Assembly: GCF_000315545.1 (NCBI RefSeq)
Contig: NZ_JH992902.1
Span: 593,280 to 657,279, forward strand
Reading direction: 5' to 3'
DNA from: Selenomonas sp. F0473
Lineage (GTDB): Bacteria > Bacillota > Negativicutes > Selenomonadales > Selenomonadaceae
DNA: 64,000 nucleotides
The position numbers and the translations under genes were made by a program. The notes under the pieces are model-generated. The model saw nothing but the letters and a program-made list of their open reading frames with translations. It did no database searches and was not told where the DNA came from. Below are positions 57,597 to 64,000 of this stretch, one piece after another. Within the stretch, counting starts at the first letter, position 1. Each line of letters starts with the position of its first letter.

Positions 57597-59128
57597 CACA
57601 TCCCCCCTCCGAGTATCGTCGGCGCATCGTTCAGCAGCTCAAAGAGCGGCACGAGAGGCGCAACGCCGCTGTCCACAACGTTCATCAAGAGCCCCGGGAA
57701 CATGCCGAAGCCGACGAGGAAAATGCCGAGCACAAAGAGCGGCGCGAGGTCGATTTTCTGCGTGTCCGGGATGGCGGTGAACCGCTCCGTGCGCGGTCCG
57801 AAGAGGACGCGCGCGAGCATACGCAGGACGTAGAACGCGGTAAAGACGATGCCGCTCACGGAGATGACGGCGATGACGGGGTAGACCTCCATCACGCCGA
57901 CGAAGATCGTGAACTCGGGGATGAACCCGATCAGTCCCGGCAGTCCGAGCGAGCAGAGCCCCGCGAGCATGAATCCGACCGTGATGTGCGGGCGGTGATG
58001 CGCGAGTCCCCAGAGATCGCCGATGCTGCGGAGATCCGTCTTGTCGTAGATGTAGCCGATCTGCGAGAAGAAGAGCGCGAGCATGATGCCGTGCGCGACC
58101 ATGTACGCGACCGCTCCGCTGACGCTCACGGCGTTCAGCGCCGCAAAGCCGAGCAGGACATAGCCCATATGGGAGACGGACGAATACGCGATCATGTACT
58201 TGATGTCGCGCTGCGCGAGCGCGATGTACGACGCGTAGATGACGTTGATCATCGCGAGCACGGCAATGACGGGCGCCCAGAATTTTGCGCCGAGCGGCAG
58301 GATAAAGATGCCGATGCGGATGAGCGCGTAGCCGCCGATTTTTTTCAGCACGCCCGCGTTGATCATGGAGATCGCCGTCGGTGCGCCCGCGTAGCCGTCG
58401 GGCGACCAAATGTGAAACGGGAACATCGAGAGATGCGAGCCGAAGCCGATGAGCAGCAGGAGGAACGCCGTAACCTGTACCTCCCACGGGATGAGCCCCG
58501 CCGTCGCCGCCATCGCGAGCGCCTCGAAGTCGAACGTGCGTATCCCCGTCTCGTACGCGCTCACATAGAGGAGGAGCACGCCGAGCAGCATGAACGCCGA
58601 GCCGACGAGGAGGAACACCGTCATCTTCATCGCCGCGTGTTCCTTCGAGACACGCTCCGACGATCCCCAGATGAGCACCATCAGATACGCGGGCACGACG
58701 ACCATCTCGCAGAGCACGAGGAAGAGGAACATATCGCGCACGAGGAACGCCCCCGTGACGCCCCCGATGACGATGAGGAGGAGGACGAAATACTCCTTGA
58801 CGCGTTTTTCAACGTGCCACGAGCTAAAGACCGCCGCCAGCCCCACGACGCCCGCGAGGAGCAGCATGGGCAGCGAGATGCCGTCCACGCCGAGCGCGTA
58901 GGCGACGCCGAGGTCGGTGATCCACGGAACGTACTCCGTGAACTGCATTCCTCCGTCTGCGATGTCATAGTTCGCATAGACGTGGAGGATGAGCAGCAGC
59001 GTGAGTGTCATCGCTGCCGCCGAGAGCCGCCGGATCGTATTGTGCAGCCCGCCCGGCAGGAGCGCGATGATGCACGCCGCCGCGAGCGGCAGCCATAGGA
59101 TAATCGAAAGAACGGGAACCGCCTTCAT
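57596..59128 (-). CDS. nuoM: NADH-quinone oxidoreductase subunit M
   Basis: A 510-residue antiporter-like subunit. Start ATG 59126-59128 overlaps the nuoL stop (ATGA). Key motifs: LFLVLCEMVVVPAYLMVLIWG (Glu144 equivalent), MKMTVFLLVGSAFMLLGVLLLY, SHLSMFPFHIWSPDGYAGAPTAISMINAGVLKKIGGYALIRI and YMIAYSSVSHMGYV. Proton-pumping module. Confidence 0.95.
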   Translation of the reverse strand: MKAVPVLSIILWLPLAAACIIALLPGGLHNTIRRLSAAAMTLTLLLILHVYANYDIADGGMQFTEYVPWITDLGVAYALGVDGISLPMLLLAGVVGLAAVFSSWHVEKRVKEYFVLLLIVIGGVTGAFLVRDMFLFLVLCEMVVVPAYLMVLIWGSSERVSKEHAAMKMTVFLLVGSAFMLLGVLLLYVSAYETGIRTFDFEALAMAATAGLIPWEVQVTAFLLLLIGFGSHLSMFPFHIWSPDGYAGAPTAISMINAGVLKKIGGYALIRIGIFILPLGAKFWAPVIAVLAMINVIYASYIALAQRDIKYMIAYSSVSHMGYVLLGFAALNAVSVSGAVAYMVAHGIMLALFFSQIGYIYDKTDLRSIGDLWGLAHHRPHITVGFMLAGLCSLGLPGLIGFIPEFTIFVGVMEVYPVIAVISVSGIVFTAFYVLRMLARVLFGPRTERFTAIPDTQKIDLAPLFVLGIFLVGFGMFPGLLMNVVDSGVAPLVPLFELLNDAPTILGGGM

Positions 59129-61029
59129 CGACCGGCACCTCCTCCCCAATATGCAAGCACCTGCACCGCCCAATAGAGGGCATAGCACAGGAGGATCAGC
59201 ACACCCGTGTAAAAGACAACGACGTACCTCTGCGCCTGTCCGTTCGCGGACTCCGTGAGGAGGTCGCTCGTCGCGAGCGCATAGCCGCCGAGTCCGTACA
59301 TCGTGCCGTCGAAGATCTTCTCGTCGACCCAGCGCAGAACGACCGCCGTCCCATAGACAAAGCGCGTGCGGATATGCGCATAGAGTTCGTCAATGTAAAA
59401 TTTATTGTAGACGACGCGATAGGCGAATCCGAACCGTTTCCGCTCCATCGAGGCGCGGAAGCTGTGCCGCCCGTAAACCTGATACGCCGCGGCAAAGGCG
59501 AGGAGCGCGAGCACGGTGCTCGTCCCCGCCACCGTCCAGTCGATCGCCTCGTGATGCGGTACGCCCGCGTGAACCCACAGGGAAAATCCGCTAAAATAGC
59601 CCCACAGCCCGCTCCCGATCGTGAGCAGGGCGAGCGCCGCCATCGGCACCCACATCCGTGCGTCCACCTCGTGCGCCTCGTGTTCGCTGCGATTCTCTCC
59701 GAGGAACGCGAGGATGAGCAGGCGCGCCATATAGAACGCCGTGAGGAAGGACGTTGCGGTCGCCATGACATAGAGCGGCGTGCTCGCGTGCATGACCGCC
59801 GCGAGGATTTCGTCCTTGGAGAAGAATCCCGAGAGCGGCGGGATGCCCGCGATGGCGAGCACGCCGATCACCATTGCCGCGAAGGTCAGCGGCATTTTTT
59901 TGTAAAGTCCGCCCATCTTCGTGATGTCCGTCTCGTCGTGCAGCGCGTGCATGACCGCACCCGCGCAGAGAAAGAGCATCGCCTTGAAGAAGGCGTGCGT
60001 CATAAGGTGGAACATCGAGGCGGAGAACGCGCCGACGCCGACCGCCATCATCATGTAGCCGAGCTGACTGATGGTCGAATAGGCGAGCACCGCCTTGAAC
60101 CGCCGCTGCGTCACGGCGATGACCGCGGCGAAGAGCGCCGTGAACGCGCCAAGTCCCGCGATGAAGTCCATCACCACGGGCGACGTGCTGAAGATGAAGA
60201 ATGCGCGCGCCACGAGGAACACGCCCGCCGCAACCATCGTCGCGGCATGGATGAGCGCCGAGGTCGGCGTGGGACCTTCCATCGCGTCGAGCAGCCACAC
60301 ATGGAGCGGGAACTGCCCCGACTTTCCGATCGCGCCCATGAAGAGCAGGAAGCCGATGAGCGTCAGCATCCCCGTCCCCGCCGCAATCGCATAGGGCGGC
60401 ACCATCATGCGCAGCTCGACGAAATCCATCGTGCCGAATGTGATCTGCACGAGCAGAATGCCGAGCAGCATTCCGAAGTCGCCGATGCGCGTTGTGATGA
60501 ACGCCTTTTTCGCCGCCTCGCGCGCCGCCACTTTTTGATAGTAAAAACCGATGAGCAGGTACGAGCAAAGCCCGACGCCCTCCCAGAACACATAGAGCTG
60601 GAGGAAGTTGAGCGCGACCACGAGTCCGAGCATCGCCGCCGAGAACAGCGACATGAAGGCGAAGAACCGCCCCATGCCTGCGTCGTGTTCCATATAGCCG
60701 GCGGAGTAGATGTAGACGAGGAGGGAAACGAGCGTCACGATAACGAGCATCATCGCCGTCAAGGGATCGATGAGCACGCCCATCTCAAGCGCGACGCCGC
60801 CGACCTTTGCCCACAGCGTTTTCATCACATAGGGGTCGGACATCGTGATTTGATAGTCCACGACCGCAAACGCGATACAGACGGAGAACACGAACGCCGC
60901 CGCCATCATCGCGATCGCAATCGCCGCGGAGAGATATTTTTTCTCGCGCGTAAAGGGCGCGATGATGAGGAATGCGAGCGCCGGGAAGAGCGGGATGAGA
61001 TAGGCGTGGGTCAGTACGAATGTAAACAT
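59125..61029 (-). CDS. nuoL: NADH-quinone oxidoreductase subunit L
   Basis: A 634-residue distal antiporter-like subunit with its long lateral C-terminal helix region. Conserved: LYVFWEGVGLCSYLLIGFYY, KAFITTRIGDFGMLLGILL, GAIGKSGQFPLHVWLLDAMEGPTPTSALIHAATMVAAGV and KAVLAYSTISQLGYMM. Length is normal. Preceded by nuoK and coupled to nuoM. Confidence 0.96.
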   Translation of the reverse strand: MFTFVLTHAYLIPLFPALAFLIIAPFTREKKYLSAAIAIAMMAAAFVFSVCIAFAVVDYQITMSDPYVMKTLWAKVGGVALEMGVLIDPLTAMMLVIVTLVSLLVYIYSAGYMEHDAGMGRFFAFMSLFSAAMLGLVVALNFLQLYVFWEGVGLCSYLLIGFYYQKVAAREAAKKAFITTRIGDFGMLLGILLVQITFGTMDFVELRMMVPPYAIAAGTGMLTLIGFLLFMGAIGKSGQFPLHVWLLDAMEGPTPTSALIHAATMVAAGVFLVARAFFIFSTSPVVMDFIAGLGAFTALFAAVIAVTQRRFKAVLAYSTISQLGYMMMAVGVGAFSASMFHLMTHAFFKAMLFLCAGAVMHALHDETDITKMGGLYKKMPLTFAAMVIGVLAIAGIPPLSGFFSKDEILAAVMHASTPLYVMATATSFLTAFYMARLLILAFLGENRSEHEAHEVDARMWVPMAALALLTIGSGLWGYFSGFSLWVHAGVPHHEAIDWTVAGTSTVLALLAFAAAYQVYGRHSFRASMERKRFGFAYRVVYNKFYIDELYAHIRTRFVYGTAVVLRWVDEKIFDGTMYGLGGYALATSDLLTESANGQAQRYVVVFYTGVLILLCYALYWAVQVLAYWGGGAGR

Positions 61030-61042
61030 ATCCTTCCCTCCC

Positions 61043-61348
61043 CTAATCTCTCAGCGTGTCCAGTTCGTCGACATTGGTCGTGAACCGGATTTGATACAGA
61101 CGGAACGCGAGCGCAAGCCCGACGGCGATCTCGGACGCCGCGACCGCGATGGAAAAGAGCGCCATCAGCTGCCCCTCCACATTGTGCGCATAGAAGCGGT
61201 CAAATGCCACGAGGTTGATATTCACCGCGTTCAGCATGAGTTCCACGCACATGAGAATGGGGATGAGCCCGCGCCGCGTGAGCAGACCGTAGAGACCGAT
61301 GCAAAAGAGCAGCGCCGATACAAAGAGCAGTTCGGGCAGTCCGATCAT
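61043..61348 (-). CDS. nuoK: NADH-quinone oxidoreductase subunit K
   Basis: A 101-residue, three-helix subunit: LFCIGLYGLLTRRGLIPILMCVELMLNAVNINLVAF with the conserved membrane Glu, and a second Glu in AVAASEIAVGLALAF. Its start overlaps the nuoJ stop by ATGA. Confidence 0.95.
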   Translation of the reverse strand: MIGLPELLFVSALLFCIGLYGLLTRRGLIPILMCVELMLNAVNINLVAFDRFYAHNVEGQLMALFSIAVAASEIAVGLALAFRLYQIRFTTNVDELDTLRD

Positions 61349-61839
61349 GCCGCATCGCCCCCTCTCGCGAGCAGCAGCGCGCCCACCATCGCCACGAGGA
61401 GGAGCACCGCCGCAATTTCAAAGGGCAGGACGTACGCGCCGAGCATCAACGCCCCGATCTCCTGCGCGCCCGTCGCGGCGCCGAGCATCCCGTCCGGCAT
61501 GGGCGCGAGCACGATGCCGAACCCCATGAGGACGAAGAACGCGCCCGCGAGCAGTGCGGTAACGATGCGCCGAAAGAGTTTCTGCGAGGGGTTCGAGTGC
61601 GCCATGGAGTCCCGCCGCGTCAGCATGATCGCCATGACAATCAGCACGGCAACCGCCCCGCTATATACCATGAGCTGCACCGCGCCGAGGAATTCCGCGC
61701 CGATGTAAAAGTAAATCGACGCCACGCCGATGAAGGACACGACGAGGAAGAGCGCGCTGTGCACGACGTTCGGCGAAAGCACGACGCCGAGCGCACCGAT
61801 CACGGTGATCGCCGCCAGCACGTAGAAGATGAAACTCAT
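61345..61839 (-). CDS. nuoJ: NADH-quinone oxidoreductase subunit J
   Basis: A 164-residue membrane subunit: VVHSALFLVVSFIGVASIYFYIGAEFLGAVQLMVYSGAVAVLIVMAIML is the conserved pi-bulge region. Start ATG 61837-61839 overlaps the nuoI stop. The open frame extends upstream only through the nuoI low-complexity tail. Confidence 0.93.
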   Translation of the reverse strand: MSFIFYVLAAITVIGALGVVLSPNVVHSALFLVVSFIGVASIYFYIGAEFLGAVQLMVYSGAVAVLIVMAIMLTRRDSMAHSNPSQKLFRRIVTALLAGAFFVLMGFGIVLAPMPDGMLGAATGAQEIGALMLGAYVLPFEIAAVLLLVAMVGALLLARGGDAA

Positions 61840-62504
61840 GGCGTCCCTCCTTCCTGCGCGGGGGTATCGGACTGCGGTGCGGATGGTTTTTCCGCCGACG
61901 CAGGCGTACCTGCCGCCGCACTTGCATTCGCCCGTGCCGCAGATTTTTCCTCTGCGGATGCGTCCTGTTCCGCCGTCTTTGCGGCAGCCTCCGCGGCCTT
62001 TGCTTCCGCCTCCGCTTTGGCTTTTGCCGCAGCCTTTGCCGCCGCTTCGGCTTCCTTCTTCGCCTTTTCCTCCGCCGCCTCGACCTCGACGCGTGCGAGG
62101 AACTCCGCGAGATCGGCGCGATCCGCATCCGTCATTGCGTCGTGGGTCATCGTCTCCTTGCTCCACGTCGAGATCGCGTAGTCCTTATCCCACACGAGCG
62201 TCTTGACGGGGCAGACCTCCACGCACAGATTGCAGTAGAGACAGCGCCCGGATTTATGAATATAGTATTGCATGTGACGCTTTTTCTTCGCGTCCTGCAC
62301 GATCGTCAGATCGAGCGCCTTGTTCGGGCACGCGTTCGCGCACATGGAACAGCCGATGCAGACGCGCCAGTCCATCGCGAGGTTGCCCCCGCGAAAATTC
62401 TCCGTCATCGGCAGCTTCTCTTCGGGGTAGCAGAACGTCTCCTTTTTCCCCCAGAGATGCTTCCATGTGACGCTCATTCCGGTCAGCAGACCTTTTCCAA
62501 ACAT
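61836..62504 (-). CDS. nuoI: NADH-quinone oxidoreductase subunit I with long Ala/Lys/Glu tail
   Basis: A 222-residue protein. Residues 1-118 are a normal NuoI with two [4Fe-4S] motifs, CIGCSMCANACP (49-60) and CLYCNLCVEVCP (88-99). Residues about 138-222 are an extra low-complexity tail, rich in Ala, Glu and Lys (repeated AAAKA/EAEAKAAEAA units) and then Ser/Pro/Thr, not found in typical NuoI. The tail is real coding sequence because its stop overlaps the nuoJ start. Its role is unknown. Confidence 0.92.
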   Translation of the reverse strand: MFGKGLLTGMSVTWKHLWGKKETFCYPEEKLPMTENFRGGNLAMDWRVCIGCSMCANACPNKALDLTIVQDAKKKRHMQYYIHKSGRCLYCNLCVEVCPVKTLVWDKDYAISTWSKETMTHDAMTDADRADLAEFLARVEVEAAEEKAKKEAEAAAKAAAKAKAEAEAKAAEAAAKTAEQDASAEEKSAARANASAAAGTPASAEKPSAPQSDTPAQEGGTP

Positions 62505-62516
62505 GTCGGCACCTCC

Positions 62517-63563
62517 TTAGACCATCCCAAAGACATACATCGCGACGCCCGTCAAAAAGACGTTGATCATCGAGAGCGGCACAAGTACCTTCCATCCGAA
62601 GGTGAGAATCTGATCCACGCGCGTGCGCGGGAACGTCCAGCGGAACCACATGATGAGGAACACCATGACGAGCGCCTTGAGTCCGAACCACACGAAGCCC
62701 GGCAGGAAGGAGGGGCCGCTGTAGCCGCCGAGGAAGAACGTCGTCGCGAGAATCGCCGCCGTCAGCAAATTCGCATACTCGGCGAGGAAGAACAGCGCCC
62801 AGCGCATCCCCGAATACTCTGTAAACGGGCCCGCGATGATCTCCGACTCGCCCTCCACGAGGTCAAACGGCGTGCGGTTCGTCTCCGCGACCGCCGCGAT
62901 GAGGAAGATGACAAACGCGAGCGGCTGCACGAAGATGAACCACGCGTTGTGCGCCTGCATCTGCACGATGTCGTCGAGCCTCAGCGATCCCGTCAGCATG
63001 ACGACGCCGAGCAGCGAAAAGAGCAGCGGCGCTTCGTAGCTGAGCATCTGCCCCACGATGCGCATCCCGCCGATGAACGAATATTTATTGTTGGACGCAT
63101 AGCCGCCCATGAGGAACGGCAGTACCGCCTGTCCCGACACAGCGAAGAGGAGGAACACCCCGACGTTCACGTCGACGAGCACCGCGCCCGCATCGAACGG
63201 GAAAAAGGCATAGACAAGCGCCGCAGGTACGAAGAGCAGCGCGGGCGAGAGCGCCCACACGACCTTGTCCGCACCTGCGGGCATGATATCCTCCTTGCTC
63301 ATGAGTTTGAGCATGTCCGCGATCGGCTGGAGGAGACCAAAGCGACCGCCGACCCTGTTGGGGCCGAGACGCACCTGAATGAACGCGCAGATTTTACGCT
63401 CGGCATAGGTAAAGACAATCGCCGCCATCGAGATGATGCCGAGGAGCGCCGCAACGCCGACGACCGTCATGACGAAATCCACGACGAACGGCACGGGCAC
63501 GACCGTATAGATGAGCGATCGCATCCACGCTGCCAAAGCGGCAAGCAGAGAAAGTTCCATCAT
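62517..63563 (-). CDS. nuoH: NADH-quinone oxidoreductase subunit H
   Basis: A 348-residue eight-helix subunit at the quinone site: ERKICAFIQVRLGPNRVGGRFGLLQPIADMLKLMSKE, ETNRTPFDLVEGESEIIAGPFTEYSGMRWALFF and a C-terminal RTRVDQILTFGWKVLVPL. It follows nuoD by 12 nt. Confidence 0.96.
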   Translation of the reverse strand: MMELSLLAALAAWMRSLIYTVVPVPFVVDFVMTVVGVAALLGIISMAAIVFTYAERKICAFIQVRLGPNRVGGRFGLLQPIADMLKLMSKEDIMPAGADKVVWALSPALLFVPAALVYAFFPFDAGAVLVDVNVGVFLLFAVSGQAVLPFLMGGYASNNKYSFIGGMRIVGQMLSYEAPLLFSLLGVVMLTGSLRLDDIVQMQAHNAWFIFVQPLAFVIFLIAAVAETNRTPFDLVEGESEIIAGPFTEYSGMRWALFFLAEYANLLTAAILATTFFLGGYSGPSFLPGFVWFGLKALVMVFLIMWFRWTFPRTRVDQILTFGWKVLVPLSMINVFLTGVAMYVFGMV

Positions 63564-63575
63564 TCCCCTCCTTTC

Positions 63576-64000
63576 TCAGCAGTCCACTTCGCCCATGATG
63601 GGGTCGATGGACGAATACGCGGCGACCGAGTCGCCGATGAGCATCCCGCGGCACATCGCGTCGAGCCCCTGCATATTGACGAACGAGGGGCGGCGGATGT
63701 GGATGCGGTAGGGCTTCGGCATGCCGTCGCTGACGATGTAGAAACCGAGCTCCCCGCGCGTCCCCTCCGTGCGGCTAAAGACCTCGCCCTTGGGCGGTTT
63801 CACGACTTTCGGCACCTTGCCCATGAAGTCGCCCGCGGGGAGTCCCTCAATCGCCTGTCGAATGATGCGCGCACTCTGCGCGATCTCCCCGAGCTTCACT
63901 TGGTAGCGATCCCAATTGTCGCCGTGGACGCCGACGGGAACGTCAAACTCGAACTCGTCGTAGACGCTGTAGCCGTCGACCTTGCGCAGGTCGAACGGCA
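63576..64000 (-). CDS. nuoD: NADH-quinone oxidoreductase subunit D (partial, C-terminal 141 codons)
   Basis: The gene enters from the right edge. The visible part reads PFDLRKVDGYSVYDEFEFDVPV, GDNWDRYQVKLGEIAQSARIIRQAIEGLP, EVFSRTEGTRGELGFYIVSDG, PYRIHIRRPSFVNMQGL and the terminal SIDPIMGEVDC, all NuoD (49-kDa) C-terminal features near the quinone pocket. It could be nuoD or a nuoCD fusion; the N-terminus is outside the window. Confidence 0.95.
   Translation of the reverse strand, partial: PFDLRKVDGYSVYDEFEFDVPVGVHGDNWDRYQVKLGEIAQSARIIRQAIEGLPAGDFMGKVPKVVKPPKGEVFSRTEGTRGELGFYIVSDGMPKPYRIHIRRPSFVNMQGLDAMCRGMLIGDSVAAYSSIDPIMGEVDC

Overview
This 64 kb window has compact, GC-rich gene packing and no phage, insertion sequence, CRISPR array, rRNA or tRNA gene that I can recognise. 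It pairs low-GC Gram-positive (Firmicutes-type) genes (RNA polymerase delta, class III fructose bisphosphatase, CheX, DUF1934, YesM/YesN-type two-component proteins) with diderm genes (ExbB/ExbD/TonB). That combination, with frequent TTG/GTG starts and CydABDC, fits an outer-membrane-bearing Firmicute of the class Negativicutes, most likely Selenomonadaceae (Selenomonas/Centipeda type). This assignment is an inference from gene content, not a database match.

Layout. 1-4669 (minus) is an iron-acquisition operon: exbB-exbD-tonB, a soluble tandem-TonB protein, an FTR1 permease, a P19/Tp34-type periplasmic protein and a partial membrane protein. 4838-10363 (minus) holds housekeeping metabolism: a PLP aminotransferase, an M18 peptidase and birA-coaX-dus. 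10444-15034 is a glycosyltransferase locus: one giant multidomain protein and a glycosyltransferase-methyltransferase fusion broken by one extra base in a G5 run. 15211-22494 carries ftsH-hpt-tilS, an S1-domain protein, an FtsB/DivIC-like protein, a GT28 glycolipid synthase, an SDR oxidoreductase and HU. 22650-32083 is a long minus-strand run: CheY-CheX fusion, cheX, DUF1934, argS, rpoE, pyrG, mfd and a tetrapyrrole-methylase protein lacking its usual MazG partner domain. 32150-34368 has a glyoxalase, putP and rubredoxin.

34510-38159 encodes an AraC-type regulator, a YesM-type kinase and a solute-binding lipoprotein without transporter genes, resembling the HptRSA/PgtABC three-component sensing systems. 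38288-44847 has uvrC, leuA (with a possible attenuator), a DUF2156 protein and class III fbp. The plus-strand block 45043-52975 opens with an intact gene for a catalytically dead P1B-ATPase-like protein, followed by cydABDC and a coupled gene of unknown function. 53052-55930 (minus) is an ascorbate-type PTS with a transaldolase. 56142-64000 (minus) is the distal part of a Complex I operon, nuoD-H-I-J-K-L-M-N, in which nuoD is followed directly by nuoH with no nuoEFG between them.

The most notable items are the pseudo-P-type ATPase, the kinase/regulator/binding-protein triad, the Complex I gene order with a long NuoI tail, the frameshifted glycosyltransferase-methyltransferase, the gene fused translationally to the cyd operon, and several inverted repeats placed exactly over promoters.
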